From Siderastrea radians (Eukaryota; Cnidaria; Anthozoa; Scleractinia; Rhizangiidae), in the NCBI GenBank assembly GCA_964017195.1, contig OZ024890.1:71000276-71064275 (forward strand): DNA of 64,000 bases. Direction: 5' to 3'. Of the stretch, positions 1 through 13,600 are shown piece after piece. Under the pieces are notes generated by a model. That model was not told where the DNA came from and did not search any database. It saw only the letters and a program-made list of their open reading frames with translations. Positions within the stretch are counted from its first letter, which is position 1; each line of letters opens with the position of its first letter. Position numbers and translations under genes: made by a program.

Positions 1-1345
1 TTCTGCCGCCAAAACAAGACAAAAATATGGTCACCTTTCTAATTACTTTTTTTCATTTTATTTTTAAAACTAACCGTTGGTTTTTGTCTTACTCTTGTTC
101 AAAAGTGGTTTATACAATCAAATTCATGTAGAAAGGAAATGCCAAAAAGTATGTTTTTTAAAATAATCGAAATATAACCAACATTTGTCAAAACTGTTTT
201 TCGCCTGTCGTCCAAAAACTACGATGTCACGGACGTTTTAAAAAGAAAGTAATTAAAAACAGGATATATCAAGAGACCGAAAGCCGGCTGATCCAGTCCA
301 TTTGTTTTGAAGTAATTAATATTACGGTGACCCCAGGGTGACCTCCCTAATTTTCTCTGACTATCTGCTCAAATTTTCTTAATGTGAGACTATTGATGCA
401 TTCTCTTTTCAAAAAAGATTCAGCTCAAGAATGTGAACAGATCAACCTATATTAGGTGGTTCAGATGTCCCCTTAAGATTCCCTAAAACGATATGGTAAA
501 ATGGAATAAACGACTTCTTTCGGCGGATGTCTCAAATTGTGTCAGAGCGTTCTTTCTTTTGGCCCGGGGAAAAAGTCAAAAATTAATGGCAAAGCAATTA
601 AATAGCTATAAAAGCGGCTGGAATGTTCCATTTCTTTCCAAGTTCTAGTTTTCATGTCATACAATATACAATTTCGCCACCGGTGATTTATCACATTGTA
701 ATTGTTTAAGTCTGGCATGAAAAGGCCCCATGAATCGGACTTCCTGATTCAACACCCTTTAACGCTCTTGAATTTAGATTGACAAACGCATTTGTGCACC
801 CTGCTTTGAAAGATGATGAATGGTGTTGAAAAAAGAATGATTTTTCAGGATGATTGTACATTCGTTCAACAACTTTGTATCAAGCAATGTGGGATGATGC
901 TCATTTTGTTTAACCTTTGCTTAACTTCAGACCGACAGCTTAACCGAAATAATTTTGAGAACGAGAATTAATGGTCAACTAAAACACTACATAATTATCT
1001 TCATTTTTTTCAGAAATCAAAATGGCAAGTGCAAATAGACGGACTGGTGTTTCCAGAATTTCGCAATACTGAAAAATTTGGGATACGCAGCTGACTTTTA
1101 TTTCCTGGCAGCCAATTTACAAGATCTTCGACTTGCTTTTACAAACCGTTATAGCGAGTGGCGCCAGTAAGTCTCAATTGGAATAAATGGTATATAAAAT
1201 TGATAAATGGTAAACCAAACATCGTTTGACTACTAACATCTGCCTTCCTTATCCTTTAAAAGTCCAGCGAACATTTCAAAAACACACCTTTTCACTCAGC
1301 ATCCTTTTCGAACGTTTGATACGGGCCCAAAGCTAACTCACAGGG
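1..1345. other. Upstream non-coding stretch
   Basis: No supportable gene was seen. The stretch is AT-rich with no ORF above the noise. It contains the presumed upstream region of the GPCR gene that begins at 1346. Confidence 0.5.
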
Positions 1346-2377
1346 ATGTTCTTCAACAACACAACTGCCCCAGAAGGCATCAACAGAACTCGAGGAAAGC
1401 CTCCTTTTGCATTGCACGTTATCATGGAGCCAACATGGGTACTTATTATTCGACTCACTGTTGAGTGCTTCATCGCCTTAGCCGGAGTTGTTGGAAACCT
1501 AGTGGTTTGCTATGCCATAACGAAACATCGTACGCTCAGTGCCGCTCCCACCAACACCTATATCAGGAACGTAGCCGTATCAGACTTGGGAACGCTCCTC
1601 ATCGCCTTCCCACTGGTTATTGTCAGAGAGCGTCTTCCTTACTGGCCGCTGGGTGGCTTCGTTTGCCGTTACATCTTTCCTCAGATCGACATCTTCTTCG
1701 GAGTGTCAGTATGGACGGTTGTTGCTATTGCAATGGACAGGCATCGCATCTTGACTGCCGATGTTCCAAGGTTGACAGCCAGATCTTTGACCAAACCGAG
1801 ATTCATTTGCGCTGCCATCTGGCTTCTCTCGTTTTTGGTCATTTCGCTACCTCTGATCCTCGTCTTCGAGTACCATGAGTTCCCCAACAGGAAGCCAAAG
1901 TGTGTTGCAAGGTGGGGTAAGGGGACCTACCAGCTGCAAATCGCATATAACATCGCGGTGTGTCTAGTCACGTACGTGCTTCCACTGAGTGTGATAGTTA
2001 TTACATACCTCGCCATCAAGCGCAAGCTCTTCAAAAGCGAGTCATTCCACCTGGAGATGGCTGAGAACAGTTTTAGTAGCGGCAGCTTCAGAGACAGCCA
2101 AATTAGCCTGGTGAGAAGCCGCAGCAAGAGGCTCAAGACCATCATGACGCCAGTGGTAGTGGTGTTTGCCATCACAATCCTCCCCTTGAACCTGTTGCGT
2201 GTGGTTCCCCGCTTCTTGCCAGTGGCACGCAGCATGGTTTACGTTAAATACTCCAACGTGATATACAACGCTTGTGTTTTTCTATTCATTTGCAACGCAG
2301 CCTGCAACCCTCTAATCTATGCGCTGGTCAGTAAAAGGTTTCGGCAATCATTCAGAGATCTGCTCATATGGCTTTGA
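1346..2377 (+). CDS. Class A (rhodopsin-like) G protein-coupled receptor, peptide-receptor type
   Basis: A 343-residue intronless seven-transmembrane receptor, expected at the plasma membrane coupling an extracellular ligand to heterotrimeric G proteins. Seen in sequence: an N-terminal tail with likely N-glycosylation sites (N4-N5, N13); TM1 with GN at 50-51; the TM2 aspartate D80; C107 at the top of TM3 paired with C186 in extracellular loop 2; a DRH at 131-133 in place of the usual DRY; a long basic third intracellular loop (about 225-265); and NPLIY at 321-325 in TM7. The C-tail is very short, about 18 residues. The first ATG of the ORF was taken. Single-exon receptors of this type are common in cnidarians. 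The ligand cannot be told from sequence; a neuropeptide-like receptor is a guess from general loop character. Confidence 0.88.
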   Translation: MFFNNTTAPEGINRTRGKPPFALHVIMEPTWVLIIRLTVECFIALAGVVGNLVVCYAITKHRTLSAAPTNTYIRNVAVSDLGTLLIAFPLVIVRERLPYWPLGGFVCRYIFPQIDIFFGVSVWTVVAIAMDRHRILTADVPRLTARSLTKPRFICAAIWLLSFLVISLPLILVFEYHEFPNRKPKCVARWGKGTYQLQIAYNIAVCLVTYVLPLSVIVITYLAIKRKLFKSESFHLEMAENSFSSGSFRDSQISLVRSRSKRLKTIMTPVVVVFAITILPLNLLRVVPRFLPVARSMVYVKYSNVIYNACVFLFICNAACNPLIYALVSKRFRQSFRDLLIWL

Positions 2378-2477
2378 TCTAGTTACCGACCAGCTGTGTT
2401 AAGAGACAATGTGACGGGTGAATGCAGCGTTTGACTACATTATCAAATCCTCTACCACTTTGTGATAAGGCCGACCC

Positions 2478-2483
2478 AATAAA
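2478..2483 (+). promoter_or_regulatory. Polyadenylation signal AATAAA for the GPCR gene
   Basis: A canonical AATAAA lies 100 bp after the GPCR stop codon, in an AT-rich 3' region. Confidence 0.5.
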
Positions 2484-4575
2484 ATATATGCATAATTTAT
2501 ATGTAGAATCGAGATGAGAGCATATATGGATAAAAAGACTTAATCAATTTGCTTTATAAGCCGCATGTTAAATGAACGCCAAATTTGTAGTAAAATTTGA
2601 ACGTAATCGCCCTTTTTCATAACATTATTGAAACGATTCAGCATTGCAGAGACTTTAATTTCATCAAGTGGCAGATCTTCGAAAGGGCCACTAAGATGTT
2701 AACGAACAAAGAAATCTACTGCGTTTGTATGTCGGTAAAATTTTGTACCAAAGATCGGCAAGGCCGCCGTGCTCTTGATGGTAAAACCCGAGTTAGGGTA
2801 CAATTACCGCCTTAAACGTTTAGATCTGCTTCCACTTGTCTATCATAGGGAAGTTAGAAACCTTTTTACCTTTAATAAACTCAAATGTGGATACTGTTCT
2901 GAGCCAGCTTTCGACTAATAAGTTAAAATTAAACGAAGTAAAAACTGAAGTGTTTAAAGGGGCCTTTTTTCATTAAGATACCTTTCGTCTGGAACAACTT
3001 CCAGAAGCGCTTAGAACAGGTTACTTCCTTCAGTCCGTCAAACTTGACAAAATCTCAGTGCAAAGAATTTTATCTGAAAAAGAACTTTGAGCCCAACCGC
3101 CCAGGCGTAACTTGGGCGTAGTGTAAATAGCGTCATATCACAATAAGTGTATACATTTTGGGCATGCAGTTTTTTTTTGTTTGCTTGTTTTTTTAGTTTG
3201 TAGTAGATGATGTTTTGGGGTGGACTAGCCCGTATGGTTCATATGTCGATTTCTAGACCTTCCCTATTGCATCTCTTTTCTTTTCTTTGTTCAATTTTTA
3301 CCTTATGTAAGTATGCAGTGAAAAAAGGTTGACCTACTGAATGAAGACTGCCTGTAATTTTGCTTAGGTTGCCTTTATGCTATTTTTGCTGATGCACAAT
3401 GTTAATAGAAAATGTGTAAATACTTAATTTTTAGCCGCGCAACTGAATTTGTTGTCAGCTTAATGAGTAAATGATGGAAAATGTAAATTATAAAAGATGT
3501 ACAGAAATTAAAAGAAGCTTGTAAATAAAGCGAAGTGTCCTTGCCATTGTACCTGGTTTCATGAGAACAGATGGAGGCCGTGTTATGCATTAACTTGAAA
3601 AATAAATTAGTTATCGCCTGTTTACCACGAGTTTACCAACTTCACTATAACAATTCGTCATCTTTTAGTATAAGAGACAACGTGCATATAATTTCTTTTT
3701 TAACGTTTCAGCTAGGTAGGTCCTTTATAACGCCCTTTCTGATAGAAACTGCAGATAACATAAAACATGAATGACAGTAAGGGTTGAATAATAAAAAAAA
3801 CACCTGCGTCAAACTCCTACACATATCTCAAGTTTAAACTGGCCACATGCGTTTTTTTAAAAAAATGAATAAACTAAACATTTTATTCCATTAAAAAGTG
3901 CAGCAAAAGTTTCCGGTTTTTATTGCATTTTGTAGGCACTCTTGAACAAGATGAAAGCCTGGTTGTTCTGAAATTCATTTATTACATTTAATGATAACAA
4001 CGGAAGTTTTGACAAGGGCGTCTGTCATAAACAGGCTCTGCTCGCACGTTCGCATATAATGTGGTTTTCACAAGCGAGAAACCAGGCGATGTCTCTTGGA
4101 AACACCCATCTGCGCTTGCCACAAACATGATGGCAAGCGCAGGCATTGTAGTTACTTGAAAGTTTTAATTTGACCGTTAAATATTCAAATAAGTAAGGAA
4201 AATGTCAAAAACGGGGGAACACAGCTAGATCCCTTCCAGAAAGGTTCTAGAAGAGCTGTCAGCGGAATTCTATCAGAAACAGGTCACACTGTCAACTTTG
4301 GTCAACGCCAAAGTCAAGTGATGTTAACACTCTGTGTAGGATAAGCAACGACAAACAAACTAAAAAAACAAAGCAAAAGAAAACAAAATCTTCTGGATTT
4401 TTTTCCAAACGGTAAACGCTCAATATTTTGTGGGATAAGCTGAATGAAGCTCTTATAATATTTCACATTTGAAACATTTGCTTCGTAAAACTCATTCTGA
4501 AGGTTTATTTATAGAAAAATGGAGATGCTATTTCTACATTGCTATCTACCTTTAGATGATTTAACACAGTTGATG
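2484..4575. other. Intergenic stretch between the GPCR and the 3' end of GTPBP6
   Basis: I see no supportable gene in this 2 kb. It is AT-rich with short ORFs (60-70 codons) that lack domain features or splice context. Confidence 0.5.
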
Positions 4576-7500
4576 TTACATAAAATGCCCGAACTTTGCT
4601 TGGTATTTTTTTCTCGTCACTTCATCCATGATGACTGTCGCTATGATGTTCCCTTCTTCGTTAGCTGACGTTTCCTGTACTGTCGCCTCGTGGTAAAGCC
4701 AGCTACAAATACGTTTATAAACAAAGATAAGAACCAATGTCGTTTACACCAAATAAAATTTCACAAAGAAAAGAGGCACAAAAATTTGGGAAAACACTTT
4801 AAGTGACATTCTTACCCATCTTTTCATTGGATCATTGACTACAAGCTGGTCTTCACAACAGTTTTGAGCTGCCTAATGTAACTTCTTGACCGGTTTCACT
4901 CAATTTTATTCCATAAATTAGAGGCATAAGTTCTACAATAGACAATGTGGCATCTTTGTGGTCGGTTTATTAATTTTTTTTAAAGATTTAAGACCAAACT
5001 GAACGAAATCGGCAGTGACTTCGAAAAAGCAGAAAGAAAAAAGCCGTAGGAAACAAATACGACACTGTAATGAACAACTTGGCGGGACATTTCTATATTG
5101 NNNNNNNNNNNNNNNNNNNNNNNNNNNNNNNNNNNNNNNNNNNNNNNNNNNNNNNNNNNNNNNNNNNNNNNNNNNNNNNNNNNNNNNNNNNNNNNNNNNN
5201 NNNNNNNNNNNNNNNNNNNNNNNNNNNNNNNNNNNNNNNNNNNNNNNNNNNNNNNNNNNNNNNNNNNNNNNNNNNNNNNNNNNNNNNNNNNNNNNNNNNN
5301 CTGTTTTATGTGTCTTAAAAAAGTTACTAGGTTTTAACTCAGCAAAGTCTCTTAAACATCCTGAACATGATAGAAATGTGCAAGTTAGTGTAGGGGCACA
5401 AACGTTTGAGACACCCTGCAGTTTCTCGTCATCCATCCCTCTTACACAGCCAGGCAAGTACAATGTACAATGACAGTGTGCACACCAGATATTTCAAGCC
5501 AGGAGACATTGATCTCACCTGAGCTGCGGTCCATCAGGAGGAATAACAAGTCTTTTTATCTCTCTTCCCGTGGATGCCATAACACCTTCTTCAATCAAAG
5601 CTCGCAACTCATTCAGTCCGGTCCTGTTCACAGCCGAGATTCTTGCACGTTTGTTGGTCAGTACACCAGGTTGTATATGCAAGTTTTTTTCATCACTGTA
5701 AAAAGTAGAAAGACAGTAGTGACTTGCTGTTTATTTTTAAGGTAGAGGTCGGAAGAAGTCCTTTCTTTCGTAATGCGTATTGGCAGCCACAAGTATTCAA
5801 TTCTCACAGACAAAGGAGTCAGTCAAACACACTGATTTAGTAATGGTAATTTCACAAAAACCTTCTGTCAGTTATTTTAAGGAAAAGCAAAAGAAAAACT
5901 TGTTTGTCCAATGATGATAAGTCAATATGTACATCTTCATATTGTATCTTCGCTGTTCTCGACCGACATTTCTCCGCGAGTCTACTGTGAAGTTGAGCTT
6001 TGGCAGCCCACTTTCCATATAGGCCTTTTTTACGTATGTCGGCTGCCTTTGATCTAAGCATTATCATAAATTATCGAAAATTTTAAAGCTAGCTTGGCAA
6101 ATGAAAACACGAAAAATTGAAAGAGACTGGCATAATTAAAACAACTAGCAAATATGAGAGGAGAATGTTGAAAATTGAAGGAGATACTCCTTTTTGAAAA
6201 AGGTTAAATTTACAGACGTTTGATGGCTGGGTGGCAAGAGAAATTTTGAAAGCATCATTTGAAACCGGTTTCCACCCTTATTTTTTAAAATTAAACTTCG
6301 CATGTTAACTAAATGTTATATGCTGTTTCTAGTTATAATCTTTGTTTGTTTATTAGATGAATTGCAATTTTCAAGATGTAAACAATGACATCAGCAAGGA
6401 TCTGCCCATAAGGTACCGGTGGTGCTTGATTGACGGAAGTCTATTTCCAGTGCATTTTGAAGGTTGCAGAGCAGTGAAAATGGTGGTAATTAGTCGAAAA
6501 CATTCGGTTTTTCCCTTTTCTAACCCTTTTTTTAGCCTTGTATATAGTATTTTAAAAATATTTATTTGGTTTTGCATTCCCCAAGGGAACCATGTACATT
6601 AACATGTGCAATAATTATGATTAAATGCAAGCCTGATTTCATATTCCAGCATACCAAAGATCAGCTTTACTTTGCACTTCTATCATGTTATCTATCAAAG
6701 ATGGCTTCAAGCTGAGCTGTTTTTCAAGGACTGTCAAGACATCTTCCAACTGAGATTCACATTCAGGATGGCTAATATCGCGAACATGGACGACTAGATC
6801 CTATGCAAAAGAAAAAAAGGACAATACAAGGAAAATCTATAAATTATGTGTATAATTATATTATTAAAACAATGGGCTCTGCAAGATACAAAAAATGTTC
6901 CATAACAGTCAGAACTGAAGGGCTCAGTGGAAAAAGGGTATATTATAATTATGTGATGATTGACCTTGAATTCTAAATTGCTCCAATGGAGCTCTTACTT
7001 TGGTATACAGACTAGTTGTTAGAACATTAACCCTTGTTTATTTCTTGACTTGGTTAAGAGCTTAAATTGAAAGAATTAGCCTGTTTTAGCAGGTTCCTTA
7101 AAACACTCCATCAACTCAACCAGTATACCATGTCCCACTTCAGTTATGATATTAAAAGCCCCATCTATTTTGCACCCTCAAATTGCATCTCACTGCACCT
7201 CTGCATGTACTTAAAAAGAACGATATATAATAAATATGTAGATTTAGCCAAGCCTAAAAGTGGAGCCCCCCTTTTGTTTTTTTTGTTTTTTGTTTTTTTG
7301 TTGGCACTTATTAATTTGTCAAAATACACTCATTCAAGTCGTTAAATAAAAAAAAAATAAGAAAGAAGAAAAAAAATTCTTGTCCTCGCTGAGAGCCGAA
7401 ACTCGGCTCGATGGTGTCATAAGCCGGCGATTAGTCCACTAGGCCATGAGTGTTTGTTGTTATCCGTGGATGTTAATTTTACTACTTATTTCTTTTTTCG

Positions 7501-10320
7501 TGACAAGCTGCCTATCAACATGAAAATGCTGGTGTTTTTCCTGGCAGAATGTGTTCAGACCGCTGCAAAAACCATGGTTGTGGACAGAAAAAACCAAAAA
7601 GCACTAGCTCTGCTATATGCTGTGAACTCAAGCAGTGTGCCGACCAAGTTTGCAACAGAACCGACAAGGCAAATTTGGACTTTTTGCCTGAACTTTATTA
7701 CCTAATTTTTTGCGCCTAAATTGAACTTTTCGCCTTCCACCAAAAAGACAACTGAGTATTCTTTGAACATTTTTTCCATTAACAAATTTGTTCTTGACTT
7801 TTGGTGTCTTTGTTTGTTTTGCTACAACGCAGGCCACCATGCGATTTCGCGCCAAAAACACGGGATTCAGCACAGGGTTATATCAAGTTTATGCCATTTC
7901 GTATTTGTGACCCTGTGGTGGGGCCGGCTGGATGTATGGATGGATGGATGGTCACGTGACTATTACGGCACTACCAAAATTTCTTGGCTTGATAGGTTAC
8001 CAAATCTGCTTAGCAATGGTGCTCCGCTATTAAAATAACTTAAAATAATATTTATTATAAATAATTATATCATTCAAAAGAAGACAAACGGGCAACTTAC
8101 AGAGTCAGCAATATCTTCCAAAGTGACAGAGAAGGACTCGACAAGTTCTGGTGGCAGATCTGACACAAACCCCACAGTGTCTAAAAATAGAACTGTCATT
8201 CCTGAAGGGAGCTTTCCAGGATGACCTGTCACATCAAGAGTTGCAAAGAGCTTGTTCTCAGGGTGCATCTTTGCTTCACCTGTCAAGGCTTTTATCAGTG
8301 TTGTTTTACCTGCAGTAGTTTAGGAAGGGAATTGTTTATCCTCAAGTTAGAATAAATAAATGTTAAATGCAATCAAGTACATACCTGCATTAGTGTACCC
8401 TACAACTGCTACTGTTGGAACATGCCTCTTATGTCGTTCATGTCTAACATGGTCCCGATGCTTTTTGATAGACTGCAACTTCTTTTTAAGTTTTTGTTCC
8501 CGTTCAAACAAAACTCTTTTTTCTTTCTCCAAGAGTGTTTCTCCAGCTCCACCGATTGCATGTGTTCCACCTCTTTGTTGATCGTAGCCACTACCTTCTT
8601 CTCCTCCATGCGCTAATCTGGACCTGTGGACAACAATCAATGAAAGCTGATTTAACACTAAATTTAGTTTGTGTAAGTAATAGTAACAGTAAAGTCTTTA
8701 TTTGATGAGGGTAGCACTAAAATAGCATAAAAATACTATACTAACAAACCAGTGGCCCTCTAAAATTATTTACAATAAAATATAAAAATACACTAGAATA
8801 CGAATATATTAAAACTATGGATAAACTATGAGACAATATAACGAATAAAAATACAAGAAATATGAGATAAAATATTAGAAAGGTTAAAAGGGTAAAAAGT
8901 GTAACTAAATTACAGAATAAAATGATGTAAAAGCTGCTGTTCTTTAAAAATTCTCTTCCAAAGAGAGTTCCTAAAAGATTTTGTGTGAGCTTCTTCTGCT
9001 GGAAGCTGATTCACACTTTTTCAACTTAAACAGATTCACCTCATTGACTATTCAAGCATAGAATTAAACTTGGTCTCATGGTTTATTTGTTTTAGTGAAA
9101 CAACCAAATGATTGCAATAGAATAGAACGCCATTTAGGTTGTGCATGTATTTTCAACCAAAAGACATGGTGTGCGACTAATGTTGACTGACATTTAACTT
9201 TTTCTCTTGTACTGATACCAGTACTGATGTTCCAGTACATGATATCACCAGGGATTATATATTGTCGCAAATGAAATCAAAATGATTATGGATAGACACC
9301 TGGGGTAGACCACTCAGAACTGAAAGGGGTCCTGCACTCACAACTTGTACATCAACAAACTTGTGGCCTTCAACAGGGAATTTTGCTGTTTTGAAACATT
9401 CTTAGTGTTATTCAAATGTGCCGACTACTAAACCTGCCGAAAGCTCTTTGGTTGGCACATTAACATCAACAGGTGATGTCAACAATATCTTTGCTATATG
9501 GTCAAAGGATTAGCCCTTAGGTACTTACAGACCAGTAATGGATCCAAAAACAAACAGCAAAAACTGGGTTTTGATTAGTTTGGTACCGGTAGCGGTAAAG
9601 AACTTACCTGATATAAGGAAGTTCTGCTAATTCAACTTGTATCTTGGCCTCTGCTGTCTTAGCCCTTTCTTTGAATATCTGCAGTACTACACCAAATCTG
9701 TCAAATACCTTCACATCCCAGAGGTCTTCCAGCTCTTTGTGTTGCCGGGAGTTCAGCTTTCCGACATCAATAAAAACACTGTCGAATGAGGACGCAGATT
9801 TTCTTATAGCTTGAAATTGTTCTGTTAACTCCTCGATCTTTCCTTTACCGAAGAACCTTTTACCGTCCGGCTTTTTGACAGATTCTATACTTTTGCCAGC
9901 AACTCTCCAGTTTTCAATGGACTCCACTAGTCCACAGGCCTCGTCCAATCTATGTTCGCTAGTCACGGATCGAAATCGATTCTTGCCCCACTTGAAATCA
10001 GGTTCCAAAACGTAAACGTCATGTCCCTTCTTTGAGTCTTTCTCTCCGTCGTGGTAGTGGTGCCGAGCTCGTAGCTTGTGTAAAATTTCACTGTTTTCTG
10101 GGTGATCGTCTTCCAAATCGTACGAAACTGGAGTGTTACTTTTCTTGGAAAAGGGCCTACTTGGTGATACCACCCAACCCATGAAACATGACGGGTGAAT
10201 GAAACGACTACTCAAATTAGTCCGAGAAAACTCGACAGAAAATGAGCGAAGCCATCCTATTCCATGGGTGCAGAAAATAAGCTGCCTTTTATTCAGGCAG
10301 GCCTTTCTTAAGATATTCAT
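4576..10320 (-). CDS. GTPBP6: GTP-binding protein 6 (HflX-family GTPase), six exons
   Basis: Exons on the minus strand: 10320-9608, 8623-8385, 8309-8101, 6800-6655, 5695-5519, 4702-4576. All junctions are GT-AG and the phases close to 536 codons ending at TAA 4578-4576. HflX-type GTPases bind ribosomes and help split or recycle them; the animal GTPBP6 acts on the mitochondrial ribosome. The basic N-terminus fits a mitochondrial presequence. Exon 1 carries the HflX N-terminal domain, ending in the conserved segment FKERAKTAEAKIQVELAEL. A basic coiled linker follows, then the G domain: P-loop GYTNAGKTT at 313-321 (split by intron 2), T341, DTVG at 361-364, G4 reading SKAD at 431-434 instead of NKxD, and a G5-like SA after it. 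The last exon gives the C-terminal beta-rich tail. The first N gap lies inside the last intron. Confidence 0.92.
5101..5300. other. Assembly gap (200 N) inside GTPBP6 last intron
   Basis: Exactly 200 Ns. The flanking exons join in phase, so no coding sequence need be missing. Confidence 0.99.
7340..7450 (-). repeat. tRNA-derived SINE remnant in a GTPBP6 intron
   Basis: Read on the minus strand, it has a D-arm-like segment (GGCCTAGTGGACTAATCGCC), a T-arm-like hairpin with a GAGCC/GGCTC stem at 7395-7411, and then an A-rich tail on the side of lower coordinates. This order fits a tRNA-headed SINE. No proper acceptor stem is present, so it is not a working tRNA gene. Confidence 0.4.
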
Positions 10321-10632
10321 TTAAACTAAAACGATACAGGTAAGAATAAGAAGTAATAAAGAAAACTACATTTCGAAGAGTAAACGTCAAAAAGTGAAAG
10401 GCGCATCCTTTCTACTTATTGAATGAGGAAGTCTGGGTACAAGCCAAAGAATCTATTACGTTAGCGCATGACAGCCTTGGCGCATAACCTTTTACAATGA
10501 CCTCTGACTTTGTGACTGTAGACGCCAAATTGCCAAGATGGCGTCCAAAGTGGGTTGAAGTTTGCAAATATTCATGAACGCAAAGCTTTATTTATGTGGG
10601 TAGTATCAAATTTAGGAAATCTCGTAACATGG
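10321..10632. promoter_or_regulatory. Divergent promoter between GTPBP6 and KIAA2013
   Basis: The start codons of two divergent genes lie 312 bp apart (10320 on minus, 10633 on plus). The gap contains CCAAGATGGCG at 10533-10543, which matches the core of a YY1 site often placed near transcription starts of housekeeping genes. No TATA box was seen. Confidence 0.55.
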
Positions 10633-13600
10633 ATGAAGGGAAGACTTGCCTTTCTAACGCTTGTGAGGTAAGCTGGCAAAGGCCAGAAAGTTTCAAGAAT
10701 ATATATATTTTTTAATAGTAAGTCTTAAATAAGACTTATATTGCTTACGTATGTTGCAGTTTAATTTTATCCTTGGTTCAATTTTCATTTCCTTTTGTTT
10801 CATATTCATTATCATATATTAACATAAAAGAGAACAAGGGAAAGTAAAAATTGAACCTAGGATAAAATTTAACTACAACATATACATGTAAGTCTTAACT
10901 CTTACCTACTTTGAAAGCTTCAAAATACAGAAATTTGTTGCACATCAATGAAAATTGATGTTTTTTAATAAGACCTGTCCTAAATTAAATATGCAGTTGA
11001 TGTGTTGGCAAACTGAAAGAGAAATTCTTTCTCTAGCCTGCGTAGTAGGCGTAAACGGGGAAGGGAAAGGGGAGCATGAGAAAAATGGGGTTCTGCGAGC
11101 TAGGGACGAGGGAACGCCTGCTACAAAGACCCCCATATTTTCCTCTCCGCCCACCGATTTTTCTGTAATCCAATTAAGTTAACTGTCAATGCAACCACCA
11201 ATCAGAAACAGGCGCGCGCTTTTTTGCATGACTGACTTCACGCAGGAATTCAATGAAGCGTCTAAAAATAAAGTTAGGATGAGATAGCCAATTCTTTTTC
11301 AAATCAAAGAGCATTTTATGTAATTGAACAACACTCAACGGCGCTTATTTTCGAAATAAGGGACACAAAGCTTTTCACAATAAAAAGATGTATTAAGATA
11401 AACTCCCCTTTGCTTCTGAAAACCAAACGCGTTCAATTTTCGCTTCTAGGAAAGGTTAAAACCCTCGGCAAGCGAAGAACCGCGATACATTTTGAACGGC
11501 ATTAAATTGACCGAACTGCACGTTTTTCAAAAGTTACGCAAAAGCCATAATATGAAGAAACGGGCAATTATAGAAATAAATATTTCAATACAAATTTACT
11601 ATCAAAAATGTAATTTAAGCTTACTTTACCATGGATTCCCTACAAAGTCAACAGCTTGAGTGATGTCTTGCAACGGCAGATATCTCTTTAAAACAACCAT
11701 CTGTTCTCAAAGAATAATTTCTTCGCTTATAGTGTTGAGCATTTCTTAGGGCTTCTTCCGATTTATAGTTCTCAAAAGGCGAGTCTTCATTCCGATAACG
11801 GGATATTTACACTGCCTTGAAATTCACGCGTGAAACGTTGCAATGCTTGTTTAAAATCTTCTCTGACAATGACAGAATCTTTTCTTTCTAGGACTTTATC
11901 CCGTTGGCAAAACCGCTAAAACATCTCTTCCCTTTAGAAGAGCTCTAAACTGCCGTTTCTCGCTCTGGTTTCAAGATAATTTCGCTACCAAATTGAAATA
12001 TTCTAACAGCACGTCCTCGTCAAATTACGCGATTCTCGTGAGACTTGCTGTCAAAAATTAACCAATCAGAATTTTGCGGCCGCTGGCGGCCGCAGAAATG
12101 AAGAAGTAGGGGTCTTTGTAGCAGGCGTTCCCTCGTCCCTAGCCCCCAGTCCCCCATTTTTCTCCCGTGTCCTTGCTCCCCTTCCCCTTCCCCTTCCCCG
12201 TTTTCACCTGCCACGCAGGCTATTCTTTCTCCTATACTGTATGTTTTTACTGATGTTTTTGAGATCAACTTCATGTACGTACACTGTCAATCTCAAATCT
12301 TTTGATAAGACAATATTGAGTGGTGGAGGTTGTCACTTTTTTCCCCATTTTGTCATGTAGGCAAATGCATCAGAAATTTTGTTTGGTAATCCAATGTCAG
12401 ATATTAGGTAAACTCAATTCTGGAAAAGAAAATATGAATTGCAAACTTAAAATATGAGTCAAAAGATTTTACTAACCAAACTTGAAGGGTGTACATTGTA
12501 CATTAGCTGTGCTATAAAGAAGCATCCATCAGGTTTTACTTGTAAAATTAATTCTTTTTACTTGCAAGTTTATGTTTTTTTTACTGGATCCGAAGATTGT
12601 CTGCTTTTGAGAGACTGACCTTATAAGTTGCAGTAAATAGTATGAAGAGATGTGTATTGTGATAACAGCTCCATGGATTGACCCCAGGGGGTGGTTTGCG
12701 GGGGTACTTTGTAAATTTTTGGGTGAGGCATGCTACTGAGACTCTGAGACCTTTAACCCTACACCAGACCATGCTCAGCTGCATTGTGCAAGCCTGTTCT
12801 AGACTAGGCATCAAAAATCGCTATCCTGTCCTAGACTCACATGATGTCAATCCCTAGTTTTCCTATAAATGGTATGCTATTCTAGTCCAAAACTCTCTGA
12901 TTTCCATGTCCTGCTCTAGACTAACCTGGCTGAAAACCATACTCTTTACAGCACTTGGTACATACCCATGTGGCTTACATAATAATTGAAGTACCCTCCC
13001 CTGGGGAACTGATTGTTATTACAGCAATTAATAGAGCACTTAATTTCAAATGACTTTTGTAAAACTAAAATCTAACACAAATTACCAAATGAACCAATCA
13101 GAACAAAAGCAAATACATCTAACAAGCACCAAGCTTGGGAAAAGCATTAGCGTCAAAGACCCAGTTGGTTTTGGTGTCACTTCTGATTGGTTGTGAAAAT
13201 GTATTGAGTTTTTTTTACCAATTGCAAAGGGTGGTCAGTAAAGCAAAGCCGTGAAAGCATATGCAACATACTCTCAACATTCGATTGAAAACCACTACTG
13301 TAGATATGACTATACACGTTTGATAACTGTTCTAGATTATCATTTATCATTTATGATTTTCTGATTTCTTTTCCTTTTTTGTGCTTTTCATTAATTTTAC
13401 AGATCACGTAGGAACACTTTAGTTGGTGTAGCAATATTCACAGTGTTTTTCATATGGTTCCTGTCAAGATTCATGCCTCATCATAGGCGTGGACAGCTGC
13501 CAGAATCACCTGGTAAACCTGATAAACATGATTGTTTAGTTTGCAACTCATAGTCACCATTGTCCTTGTATGGCTGAGTCCATCATCCTTGGATTTATCC

